In this document: positions 49,637-57,481 of the stretch, piece by piece
Numbering within the stretch: the stretch's first letter is position 1
Layout of the letters: every line of letters starts with the position of its first letter
NCBI GenBank assembly: GCA_964501785.1
Contig: CAZCUD010000009.1
Span: forward strand, 1 to 64,000
Direction: 5' to 3'
Source of the DNA: DATBSK01 sp964501785
GTDB lineage: Bacteria > Actinomycetota > Acidimicrobiia > IMCC26256 > PALSA-555
Length of the DNA: 64,000 nt
The notes under the pieces: model-generated
The model's input: only the letters and a program-made list of their open reading frames with translations
What the model was told of the DNA's origin: nothing
Databases searched by the model: none
Position numbers and translations under genes: made by a program

Positions 49637-51382
49637 GTGAGCCCGAGGCGTGACGTCACGACGTCGTTCGCCCGGACGCTCGTCGACGAGTGGACCCGAG
49701 CGGGCGTCTCCGAAGCGGTCGTGGCGCCGGGGTCGCGGTCGACGCCGCTCGCCCTGGCCCTCGCGGCCGACGAACGGGTCCGGGTGCACGTGCTGCTCGA
49801 CGAGCGCTCGGCCGGAGGCTTCGCGCTCGGCATCGGACGCGCCACCGGCCGGCCGGCGATCCTCGTCTGCACGTCGGGGACCGCCGCCGCGCTGCTCCAC
49901 GGCGCCGTGCTCGAGGCGCATCACGGCCGCGTGCCACTCGTGGTCTGCACTGCGGACCGACCGCCCGAGCTGCGCGACGTCGGGGCGGGTCAGACGATCG
50001 ATCAGCTCGGCCTCTACGGCTCGGCGCCGCGCTGGGCTCACGATCCGGGGGTGCCGGAGGACCTCCCCGGTGCCGCCGACGTCTGGCGCCACCTCGCGGC
50101 CCGGGCGGTGGCGGCCGCGACCGGGCCTCCGGCCGGGCCGGTGCACCTCAACCTCCCGTTCCGCGAGCCCCTCGTGCCCACGGGCGAGCCCCTCGTGGAG
50201 GCGCCGGGCCGCGCCGGCGGCGCGCCGGTCGTGGCGACCACTCCCGCGCGCCGGGTCGCAGACGACGACACGGTCGCCGCGCTCGCGACGCTGGTGCGTG
50301 CCAATCCCCGCGGCGTCATCGTCGCGGGTTGGGGCGCACGCGTCTCGCCCGACGTCGCGACCCGGTTCGCCGCGGCCGCCGGGTGGCCGATCCTCGCCGA
50401 CCCGCTCTCGGGTCTGCGCGCGGGCCCGCACGCGGTCTCGACGTACGACGCGATCCTGCGCGACGCCGACGCTGCCGCACGGCTTGCTCCCGACGCCGTG
50501 CTCCGGCTCGGTGCGCAACCCACCGGCAAGGCGCTCGGCGCGTGGCTCGCCGACGACGTGCCGACGTGGCTCGTCGACCCCGACGACGCGTGGCTCGACC
50601 CCCACCGGCGTGCGACGACCCGCGTGGTCGTCGAAGCGGAGCCGTTGCTGACCGCGGTCGCGGCCGTCCTCGAGCGGACCGAGCCGCCCGAAGCGAGCCG
50701 GGGCGGTCGATGGCGCGACGAATGGCAGAGGATCGAGGCGGCGGCACGCCGTGCGATCGACGAGGCCCTCGACGCCCGGCCCGACCCGTCCGAGGCGCGC
50801 CTCGCGCGCGACGTGGTCGCCTCCGTGCCCGACGGCACGACGTTGGTCCTGGCGTCGAGCATGCCCGTGCGCGACGTCGAGTCGTTCGCGGCGCCGCGCG
50901 TGGGCATCGACCTCGTCGCGAACCGGGGGGTGAACGGGCTCGACGGCTTCATCGGCACCGCCCTGGGGGTCGCGGCGGTCGCGGCCGGGCCGGTCGTCGC
51001 CCTCGTCGGCGACCTGTGCTTCCTGCACGATCAGAACGCGCTGCTCGGCATCGGTGCTCGTGAGGTCGACATCGTCTTCGTCGTCGTCGACAACGACGGC
51101 GGCGGGATCTTCTCGTTCCTTCCGCAGGCCGACGGGACGTCCGTCGCCCCCGCTGACTTCGACCGGCTCTTCGCCACGCCGCACGGCATCGACCTCGGTG
51201 CGATCGCGGCGGTCCACGGGATCCCGTGCGTCGAGCTCGAGAAGCCCGACGCCCTCTCGGCGTCCCTCCTCGAGGCGATCCGTTCGGGGGGGCCCCGGAT
51301 GATCGTCGTGCGGACCGATCGCGACGAGAACGTGGCCGCGCACCGTGAGGTGTGGGCCGCGGTCGCGGCCGCGGTCGGCTAG
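49637..51382 (+). CDS. menD: SEPHCHC synthase
   Basis: 581 residues, ThDP-dependent. It adds 2-oxoglutarate to isochorismate. The motifs VVAPGSRSTPLALALA, DERSAGGFALGIGRATG and TSGTAAALLHGAVLEAHH (residues 76-93) are diagnostic, and the cofactor-binding segment GDLCFLHDQNALL is present. The GTG at 49637 gives MSPRRDVTTSFARTLV, the standard start. Its stop shares the CTAG palindrome at 51379-51382 with the stop of the convergent menF. Transcription from a promoter of its own is likely because menH precedes it on the other strand. Confidence 0.96.
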   Translation: MSPRRDVTTSFARTLVDEWTRAGVSEAVVAPGSRSTPLALALAADERVRVHVLLDERSAGGFALGIGRATGRPAILVCTSGTAAALLHGAVLEAHHGRVPLVVCTADRPPELRDVGAGQTIDQLGLYGSAPRWAHDPGVPEDLPGAADVWRHLAARAVAAATGPPAGPVHLNLPFREPLVPTGEPLVEAPGRAGGAPVVATTPARRVADDDTVAALATLVRANPRGVIVAGWGARVSPDVATRFAAAAGWPILADPLSGLRAGPHAVSTYDAILRDADAAARLAPDAVLRLGAQPTGKALGAWLADDVPTWLVDPDDAWLDPHRRATTRVVVEAEPLLTAVAAVLERTEPPEASRGGRWRDEWQRIEAAARRAIDEALDARPDPSEARLARDVVASVPDGTTLVLASSMPVRDVESFAAPRVGIDLVANRGVNGLDGFIGTALGVAAVAAGPVVALVGDLCFLHDQNALLGIGAREVDIVFVVVDNDGGGIFSFLPQADGTSVAPADFDRLFATPHGIDLGAIAAVHGIPCVELEKPDALSASLLEAIRSGGPRMIVVRTDRDENVAAHREVWAAVAAAVG

Positions 51383-52563
51383 CGGACGCCCAGCGCGCGC
51401 AGCATCGGCTCGAGCTTCGCGGCGGTCTCGAACCACTCGGCTTCCGGATCGGAGCCCGCGACGATCCCGGCCCCGGCGTGCAACGACGCGCGCCGGCCGT
51501 CGATCACCGCGCCCCGTAGCGCGACCCCCCAGTCACCGTCGCCGCGAGCGTCGACCCATCCGACCGGACCGGCGTAGCGGCCGCGGTCGTCGGCCTCGAG
51601 TGCGGCGATGGTGCGCAGCGCGTCGGCCCGGGGGACCCCTCCGACCGCCGGAGTCGGGTGCAGGGACGTGGCGAGCACGCAGGCGTCGGGTGCCGACGGG
51701 GCGAGGCGACCCGTCACCGGGCTCACGAGGTGGGAGATCGACGCGAACCGCTCGACCCGGGGCGCAGTCGGCACGTCGAGGTCGGTGCACCAGGGACGAA
51801 GGCCATCGGCGATCGCGCGTGGCACGGGCTCGTGCTCGCGCGTGTCCTTCTCCGAGGCATCGGGTCGCGTCGACGCGCCGTCGTCGCGCCCGATGAACGT
51901 GCCGGCCATCGGTCGCGATTCGACGTGGTCGCCGCGTCGTCGTACGAGCAGCTCCGGCGTCGCGCCGACGAGGTGCTCGGCGGCGTAGACGAAGCAGCCC
52001 GGCTGCTGGTCGCGCAGGCGCGCCACGATCGTGCGGACGTCGAAGGGCCGATCGGCGTGCACGTCGACCCGTCGGGCGAGCACCACCTTCTCGAGCTCCC
52101 GGCGATCGATGGCCGCGAGGGCGGCATCCACCATGGCGCGCCACTCGGCACGATCGGTGCGCTCGTCGAGCGTGAACGCGCGGGGAGCGGCGACACGCTC
52201 GACCGGCGCCTGCACCGACGGCCCGAGCTGGGTGATCCAGCGGCGCCCGTCGGGCAGTCGGCCGACGATCCGCCGCGGGACGACGAGGAGCGCCGGCGCG
52301 TCGGGATCGAAGGGGAGCGCGCCGACCGCGACCGGTCCGGTCGCCGGGTCGTCGAGCTCGGCGTCGTGCTCGATGCCCGCGAGCAGCTCGGCTGCGTGAC
52401 GCGGCTCGACCCGTGCGGCGACGCCGGCGGTCACGAGCCCGACGTCGTCGTGGAGCCACGCGAACCCGTCGGGCGTGAGGTGATCGAGGAGGTCGGCGCC
52501 GCCATCCTCGACGATGCGCGTGACCGCGCGCAGCGCTGCGACGGGCACGGGCGCGGCGGTCAC
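51379..52563 (-). CDS. menF: isochorismate synthase
   Basis: 394 residues, chorismate-utilising. It converts chorismate to isochorismate. The conserved core includes KVVLARRVDVHADRPF, FVYAAEHLVGATPELLVRR, RPMAGTFIGRDD, LHPTPAVGGVPR and GAGIVAGSDPEAEWFETAAK. The GTG at 52563 overlaps the menG stop by 4 nt (GTGA), so translation is coupled. It shares the CTAG stop palindrome with menD. It sits third in merR-menG-menF on the minus strand. The role as MenF (rather than a siderophore or salicylate enzyme) follows from the cluster. Confidence 0.92.
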   Translation of the reverse strand: MTAAPVPVAALRAVTRIVEDGGADLLDHLTPDGFAWLHDDVGLVTAGVAARVEPRHAAELLAGIEHDAELDDPATGPVAVGALPFDPDAPALLVVPRRIVGRLPDGRRWITQLGPSVQAPVERVAAPRAFTLDERTDRAEWRAMVDAALAAIDRRELEKVVLARRVDVHADRPFDVRTIVARLRDQQPGCFVYAAEHLVGATPELLVRRRGDHVESRPMAGTFIGRDDGASTRPDASEKDTREHEPVPRAIADGLRPWCTDLDVPTAPRVERFASISHLVSPVTGRLAPSAPDACVLATSLHPTPAVGGVPRADALRTIAALEADDRGRYAGPVGWVDARGDGDWGVALRGAVIDGRRASLHAGAGIVAGSDPEAEWFETAAKLEPMLRALGVR

Positions 52564-53282
52564 GATCTCGTCCCGGTGAGCAGCTGCACCGAACCACCCA
52601 TCATCGTGTGCCGTTCGGCCTGCTCGAACCCCGCGTCGGCGAGCATCGCGAGGAGCGCGTCGGGTGGGGGCAGGTACGCGGTGGACTTCGGGAGGTAGCG
52701 GTACGCCTCGGCGTCGTGGGAGAGGAGGCGCCCGAGCAGTGGCACTGCGCCGCGGAACCACACCGCGTTCCCTGCGCGCAGCACCGCGCGCTCGGGCACC
52801 GCGGCGTCGAGTGCCGCGAAGCGGCCACCGGCGCGCAGGACGCGCGCCACGTCGGCGAACACGGTCGGGATCGCGACGAAGTTCCGGAGCGCGAACCCGC
52901 ACAGGACGCCGTCGAAGGAGCCGTTCGCGAAGGGCAGCCGTGCCGCGTCGCCGCGCACCAGGGATCCGGGACCGGTGGCGGCGTCGAGCATGCCCGCCGA
53001 GAGGTCGACGCCCACCGGCTCGTAGCCCGCGGCCCTTGCGTCGTGCATGAGGTCGCCGGTGCCGCAGGCCACGTCGAGCACGCGCGCGCCCGCGGGCAGG
53101 CGCAACGACGCGACGGTGCGCGTACGCCAGGCTCGGTCTCGCCCGAGGGAGATGACACGGTTCAGTCGGTCGTAGCCGGGAGCCACGCGGTCGAACATGG
53201 CCTCGACCGCGCGCTGCTTCTCGACGCCTTCGGGAAGGGCGCCCCCGTCGCCCAACACGCGCGCGGGCATCACGCGCTCCAT
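52560..53282 (-). CDS. menG: demethylmenaquinone methyltransferase
   Basis: 240 residues, SAM-dependent (UbiE family). The N-terminal segment AVEAMFDRVAPGYDRLNRVISLGRDRAWR is split over residues 25-53 and is the UbiE hallmark; DVACGTGDLMHDA is the SAM-binding motif and GFALRNFVA and YLPKSTAYLP are further signatures. It methylates the naphthoquinone ring as the last step. Its start overlaps the merR stop by 13 nt and its stop overlaps menF, so the three genes are tightly coupled. The ATG at 53280-53282 is taken. Confidence 0.93.
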   Translation of the reverse strand: MERVMPARVLGDGGALPEGVEKQRAVEAMFDRVAPGYDRLNRVISLGRDRAWRTRTVASLRLPAGARVLDVACGTGDLMHDARAAGYEPVGVDLSAGMLDAATGPGSLVRGDAARLPFANGSFDGVLCGFALRNFVAIPTVFADVARVLRAGGRFAALDAAVPERAVLRAGNAVWFRGAVPLLGRLLSHDAEAYRYLPKSTAYLPPPDALLAMLADAGFEQAERHTMMGGSVQLLTGTRS

Positions 53283-54031
53283 CCGGGCTCGGCCGCTGCT
53301 GCCGCCAGCTCGACGTGGTCGCCGACCGCCTCGAGGTGCTCGCGTGCGACCTCGAGCAGCACGCCCCGGAAGTGCTCGGCGACGAGCGTCGTCACCGTCG
53401 GCAGCATCGTGCGGAAGGCATCGACGAGGCGCTCGGCCCGTTCGGCGTCGCTGAGCGGAGCGTCGCGCAGCGGCGCGCGGACGTGCTCGTCGAACATCGC
53501 GACCGCGGACTCGGCGATCGACCGCGTCATCTCGTGCTGGCGGCGGGCCAGCGCGAGGAGCTCTGGCAGCGGCAGTCCCGCTTCGAGCAGCCGCAGACCG
53601 GCCGACACGACGTGGGCGTCGCTCGCCGCGAAGCGAGCGACGCCGTCATCGTGCTGAGGGACGAGGAGACCCTCGCGCACGACGGCGTCGAGGAGCTCCG
53701 GCGGCACGCCGGTCCGCTCGGCCAGCTGGTCGAGCGTCAGCAGCTCTCGGCTGGTCTCGTCGGCCACGGCGGCGGCGAGCGGCGCGTCGGCGGCGTCGAG
53801 CTCGCCGTCGAGCAGCCGTCGGATCAGGGCGAGCGAGAGGCCGCGCGCCTGGAGGTCGCGGATCCGGGCCAGGCGCTCCTCGTGCTCGGGGCCGTACCAG
53901 GCGACGCGGCCCTCGCGCCGAGGTGGCGCCAGCAAACGCCGCTTCTGGTAGAAGCGGATCGTGTCGACCGAGACGCCCGTCGTCCGGGCGAGATCGGCGA
54001 TCCGCCGCTCGTGCCGGACCTGCGCAGCCAC
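53270..54031 (-). CDS. MerR-family regulator with two helix-turn-helix-like modules
   Basis: 253 residues. The N-terminal MerR helix-turn-helix reads RIADLARTTGVSVDTIRFYQ and the wing-plus-dimer segment GLSLALIRRLLDGELD. A second module with the same shape lies near residues 105-175: LTLDQLAERTGVPPELLDAV, then LEAGLPLPELLALARRQ. A further helical region fills the C-terminus. It overlaps menG by 13 nt and heads menG-menF. TATGAT on the minus strand (54043-54038) lies 6 nt before the GTG, predicting a leaderless transcript. It is a candidate regulator of the menaquinone genes; no ligand is known. Confidence 0.82.
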   Translation of the reverse strand: MAAQVRHERRIADLARTTGVSVDTIRFYQKRRLLAPPRREGRVAWYGPEHEERLARIRDLQARGLSLALIRRLLDGELDAADAPLAAAVADETSRELLTLDQLAERTGVPPELLDAVVREGLLVPQHDDGVARFAASDAHVVSAGLRLLEAGLPLPELLALARRQHEMTRSIAESAVAMFDEHVRAPLRDAPLSDAERAERLVDAFRTMLPTVTTLVAEHFRGVLLEVAREHLEAVGDHVELAAAAAEPGWSA

Positions 54032-54041
54032 GCTCCGATCA

Positions 54042-54064
54042 TAGGAGCAATCACTCCCAAGGTC
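54042..54064. promoter_or_regulatory. MerR-type operator candidate at the merR promoter
   Basis: It reads TAGGAG, CA, ATC, A, CTCCCAA, G, GTC on the plus strand, and shares 19 of 23 positions with the menE/menB site at 46195-46217. On the minus strand it lies directly upstream of and overlaps the -10 box TATGAT (54043-54038), where MerR proteins normally bind between -35 and -10. No consensus -35 box is seen. It is 11 nt upstream of the merR GTG start. Confidence 0.6.
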
Positions 54065-54082
54065 GGCCTCGCGCTCGGGCCG

Positions 54083-54850
54083 TCAGGCGTCCTCGTTCCA
54101 GACCGGGGCGCGCTTCTCGGCGAAGGCGGTAGCGCCCTCGATCGCGTCACCGCTCGCCATCAGGGTGCGGGCGAGCTCGTAGGTGAGGTCCCAGGCCCCG
54201 GCCTCGTCTCGGTCGATCGCTCCCCGCACGAGCGCGCGCCCGGCGCGCACCGCGCTGGGCGAGTTCTCGAGGATCCGCTCGGCGAGGTCGACGGCCACGT
54301 CGACGACGTCGTCGGCGCCGGCGAGCCGGTTGACGAGCCCGACCTGGTGAGCGCGCTCGGCGGTGATGGGATCGCCGGTCATGACGATCTCGAGCGCGAG
54401 CGCGGTCGGGATCCGCTTCGCGAGGCGGAAGGGCCCGCCGGCCGCGGCGAGGAGGCCCCGCTTCGCCTCCGGGAGACCGAACGTGGCGTCGCGCGCCGCG
54501 ACGACCAGATCGCAGGCGAGCACCAGCTCGAACCCGCCGGCGAGCGCCGGTCCGTTGACCGCGGCGATGATCGGCTTCGACACCTCGCGCCTGACGAGCC
54601 CACCGAAGCCGCCGCGCTCGGTCTCGATGTCGAGCCCCTCTCCCCGGGCGACCACCTTGAGGTCGGCGCCCGCGCAGAACACCGGGCCGGTGCCGGTGAG
54701 CACGACGACCCTGACGTCCCGGTCGGCCTCGATGTCGTCGAGTGCCGCCTCGATCGCTCGCGACACCTCCGGGCTCACCGCGTTCCGGGCCTCGGGTCGG
54801 TTCAGGGTCAGGATCTCGACGCGCCCGCGTCGCTCACGTTCCAGCACCAT
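54083..54850 (-). CDS. enoyl-CoA hydratase/isomerase family protein
   Basis: 255 residues, crotonase fold. LTLNRPEARNAVSPEV, the oxyanion segment FCAGADLK and NGPALAGGFELVLACDLV are present, then GLPEAKRGLLAAAGGPFRL. Glu residues for water addition are at about the expected positions (QVGLVNRL region and the upstream AGGPFRL loop). It probably hydrates an enoyl-CoA. It precedes merR by 51 nt on the same strand, so it may be co-transcribed with merR-menG-menF or end before the merR promoter. The ATG at 54848-54850 follows GGGAGACGAG. Confidence 0.85.
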   Translation of the reverse strand: MVLERERRGRVEILTLNRPEARNAVSPEVSRAIEAALDDIEADRDVRVVVLTGTGPVFCAGADLKVVARGEGLDIETERGGFGGLVRREVSKPIIAAVNGPALAGGFELVLACDLVVAARDATFGLPEAKRGLLAAAGGPFRLAKRIPTALALEIVMTGDPITAERAHQVGLVNRLAGADDVVDVAVDLAERILENSPSAVRAGRALVRGAIDRDEAGAWDLTYELARTLMASGDAIEGATAFAEKRAPVWNEDA

Positions 54851-54937
54851 CTCGTCTCCCTCGATCGGAGCGGCGCACGCTACCAACGGCGGGGCAGGCC
54901 AGAATGGGCGCTCGCGCACCCGAGCAGGAGGCGACCG

Positions 54938-55378
54938 ATGTCGACCATCCTCGGCCAGACCCGCGACGACGATCGCATCGACGAGCATCGGCGCGCGCCG
55001 CGGCTCACCGACCGCATCAGCGAGGAGGTGAGCCTCGCGCTCGGGATGATGTGGGTGGTCGGGTACCTCGCGGTGGGAGCGCTGGAGCCCGCGACGCATC
55101 AGGCGCTGCCGACGATCGCGATCGTCCTCACCGTCGCGTTCCACCTCGCGCTGCTCGGCGCGGCGGCCGGGCTGGTGGCTCGTCGGCGGTGGGGCATCAC
55201 GGCCTCGTTGGGTGCTTCGGGCGTGTTCCTCGCGGGCACGGTCGCCTGCCCGACCACGGGCCACCACTCGATCGGCGTCTGGTGGCTGGCGCAGATGGCG
55301 ATCTCGATCGCGCTCGTCGCCGCCAACGTGGTCGCCCTCCAGCTGAGCGTGCGGAGGCCTGTCGTCGCGTCAGGCTGA
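54938..55378 (+). CDS. four-helix membrane protein of unknown function
   Basis: 146 residues. A soluble N-terminus (MSTILGQTRDDDRIDEHRR) precedes four hydrophobic helices, for example LALGMMWVVGYLAVGAL, LPTIAIVLTVAFHLALLGAA and VWWLAQMAISIALVAANVV. No family is recognised. The ATG has GGAGG 5 nt upstream. The last 9 nt overlap the end of the convergent MFS gene. It is divergent from the enoyl-CoA hydratase. Confidence 0.65.
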   Translation: MSTILGQTRDDDRIDEHRRAPRLTDRISEEVSLALGMMWVVGYLAVGALEPATHQALPTIAIVLTVAFHLALLGAAAGLVARRRWGITASLGASGVFLAGTVACPTTGHHSIGVWWLAQMAISIALVAANVVALQLSVRRPVVASG

Positions 55379-56608
55379 CGTCGTCACCGGCGGATCCCGG
55401 ACGTCGGCGTCGAAGCCGGGGCGCAGGACGCGGATCGCCACGAGGGTGCCGGCGAGGATGATCGCCGCGCCCGCGGTCGTCGCGCGCAGGCCGATGCCGT
55501 CGGCGATCCAGCCCTGCACGATGCTCCCGATCGGGTACAGCACGCCGAGCAGCACCATCAGACCGCTCATCACCCTGCCCCGGAGCTCGTCGGGCGCTCG
55601 GAGCTGCGCGATCGTCGTGAAGCTCGACAGACAGCACAGGTAGGCGGCGCCGACGAAGAAGATGGCCACGACCCCAACCTCGAGCGTGGGGGCGACCGCA
55701 TAGGCGACGAGCGCCGGGGGGAGTGCGACGAGTCCGCCGAGGAGCACGCCGCGGTGGCCGAACCGCGCCGCGAGGCCACCGAGGGCGAGGGCCATGAGCA
55801 CCGCCCCGGCTCCCTGTGCGGTGACGAGCGCCGCCGTTCCCGCGTCCTCGTCGTGGAACACGGTGAGCGCCATCGCCGGCACCAGCGCGATGAAGGGCGC
55901 GGCGAAGAGCGAGTTGAGCGCGAGGTAGCTCATCACGGCGCGGATGCCCGGCTCGCGGCGCGAGTAGCGCAAGCCGTCGCGTATCGACTCCCGGATCGAC
56001 TCGCCCTCCTTCGGCCGTGGTGGGGGGAGACGCAGCGGCGCGATCGCGACGAACACCGCGACGAAGCTGAGCGTGTTGACCGCGAAGGCCCACTCGAACC
56101 CGCCGAGGTCGATCACGATCCCGGCGAGCGCGGGCCCGATCACCCGACCGAGGTTCCACTGCGCGGAGCCGAGGGCGACGGCGCTGGCGAGCTCCTCGCG
56201 CGGCACGAGGTCGGGCAGGAGCGACTGATAGGCGGGGAAGCCCAACGCCTGGGCGCACCCGGCGGCGAGGACGATCAGCGTGACGCCGAGCGGGTGCGCG
56301 GCGTCGACCGCGGCCAGCGCGGTGAGCAGCCCGGCGAGCGACGCCTGCACCGTCGTGGTCGACAGCAGCAGCCGCCGGCGCGGGATCCGGTCGGCGAGCG
56401 CACCGCCGAGAGGTCCGAGCAGACCCATGGGAACGAAGCCCGCGGCCGCGACGATGCCTGCCCAGCCGGCCTGCCCGGTCTCGCTGGTGACGAGCACGCC
56501 GACGGCGACCGTCTCCATCCACGTGCCGATGTTCGACGCGAACGCGCCGAACCAGAGCGCCGCGTATCGACGGTGGCGGAGGGGGGCGAGCGACCGGGGG
56601 AGCGGCAT
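55370..56608 (-). CDS. MFS exporter (MFS_3/TetA-like, 12-helix)
   Basis: 412 residues with about 12 helices. The start MPLPRSLAPLRHRRYAALW and SNIGTWMETVAVGVLV match the MFS_3 exporters of siderophores, tetracyclines or enterobactin-like compounds. The cytoplasmic signature GGALADRIPRRRLLLS is motif A. The C-terminal helices end near VAIRVLRPGF. The longer upstream reading lies in the next gene and is not used. It starts 11 nt after the stop of the DinB-like gene on the same strand and overlaps the convergent gene by 9 nt. The substrate is unknown. Confidence 0.83.
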   Translation of the reverse strand: MPLPRSLAPLRHRRYAALWFGAFASNIGTWMETVAVGVLVTSETGQAGWAGIVAAAGFVPMGLLGPLGGALADRIPRRRLLLSTTTVQASLAGLLTALAAVDAAHPLGVTLIVLAAGCAQALGFPAYQSLLPDLVPREELASAVALGSAQWNLGRVIGPALAGIVIDLGGFEWAFAVNTLSFVAVFVAIAPLRLPPPRPKEGESIRESIRDGLRYSRREPGIRAVMSYLALNSLFAAPFIALVPAMALTVFHDEDAGTAALVTAQGAGAVLMALALGGLAARFGHRGVLLGGLVALPPALVAYAVAPTLEVGVVAIFFVGAAYLCCLSSFTTIAQLRAPDELRGRVMSGLMVLLGVLYPIGSIVQGWIADGIGLRATTAGAAIILAGTLVAIRVLRPGFDADVRDPPVTTSA

Positions 56609-56619
56609 CGGCCGCGCAG

Positions 56620-57312
56620 CTACTCGACGATGTCTCGGGCGGCCGGCCTGAAGAAGCCGTTCTCGAAGAGCGTGTCCTCGAGTGGCGGGCCGTCGCAGTC
56701 GAGCGCTCGGATCTGCACCGTGCTGCGGCGACCGGTGACCGTGCGCACGAACTCGAAGCGTGAGGTGCGCAGCGTGGTGCGCGGCTCGCCCTCGCCGAGC
56801 ACGTAGGTGCCGTCGGGGGTGACGAGCTCGAGCGAGCCTCCGGGCCCGGGTGCGCCGGCTCGGGCTGCCGCGCGGTTCGACTCGACGAACCACGTGAACG
56901 CGATGTCGAATGCCTCGCAGCTCCGCCCGCCGGGCTCGCCGAGGGCGCCGCGGACGTCCTGCTCGTGGGTCCAGGCGTCGAAGAGCATCTGGCCGATGGG
57001 CGCACCGAGATCGTTGAGCAGCGGCTCGACGGTGCCGGCGTGCTCGGCCCAATCGTCGAGGACCCGGTCGAACGGCCAGTCGCGTCGCTTCTCGACCTGG
57101 GCCTGCGTCCATGCGTCGGTGGCGACGCCCTTCATGTTGCCGTTGGCGATGTCGTCGCACACCCCACCCATGTGTGCGACGACGTCGCGGACGCGCCACT
57201 CGGGCGTGGCGGGTGCGACGCGCTCGAGCTCCGCGTCGGAGCGCTCACGCATCAGCGCGGTGACACGGGCGCGGAGGTCGCGGTACGCGCTCTCGTAGTC
57301 GGTCACGCTCAC
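56620..57312 (-). CDS. mycothiol-type maleylpyruvate-isomerase-like (DinB-fold) protein
   Basis: 230 residues. The N-terminal helical bundle reads RVTALMRERSDAELERVAP and TPEWRVRDVVAHMGGVCDDIA, with the metal-binding His in VAHMGG; the second ligand region is FDAWTHEQDVRGALGEPGG with another conserved His. This is the TIGR03083/MDMPI family of actinobacterial mycothiol-dependent enzymes. The C-terminal part (SLELVTPDG onward) is the typical second domain. The GTG at 57310-57312 is the start. The MFS exporter follows 11 nt downstream, so both may form one transcript. The reaction is unknown. Confidence 0.82.
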   Translation of the reverse strand: MSVTDYESAYRDLRARVTALMRERSDAELERVAPATPEWRVRDVVAHMGGVCDDIANGNMKGVATDAWTQAQVEKRRDWPFDRVLDDWAEHAGTVEPLLNDLGAPIGQMLFDAWTHEQDVRGALGEPGGRSCEAFDIAFTWFVESNRAAARAGAPGPGGSLELVTPDGTYVLGEGEPRTTLRTSRFEFVRTVTGRRSTVQIRALDCDGPPLEDTLFENGFFRPAARDIVE

Positions 57313-57464
57313 TCCGGCCCGACCGTGTGCGTCCGGCGCCCGAAGAGGCCCATGGCTGCGTCCTCTCGCTCGTGTCCGGGGACGACGCTACGCGCTCTCC
57401 GAGCGGTGGTCTCGCGGCCCGACCCGCGTCCGACGACCGGAGGCCACGGACGAGACGCCGGTCA

Positions 57465-57480
57465 CTCCCCGATTGGGGAG
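57465..57480 (-). terminator. short hairpin after the histone-like gene
   Basis: CTCCCC (57465-57470) pairs with GGGGAG (57475-57480) around GATT. It starts 1 nt beyond the minus-strand stop at 57482-57484, in the right place for a terminator of the histone-like gene. There is no U-rich tail. The rest of the 170-nt gap up to 57313 holds no recognised feature. Confidence 0.45.
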
Positions 57481-57481
57481 C

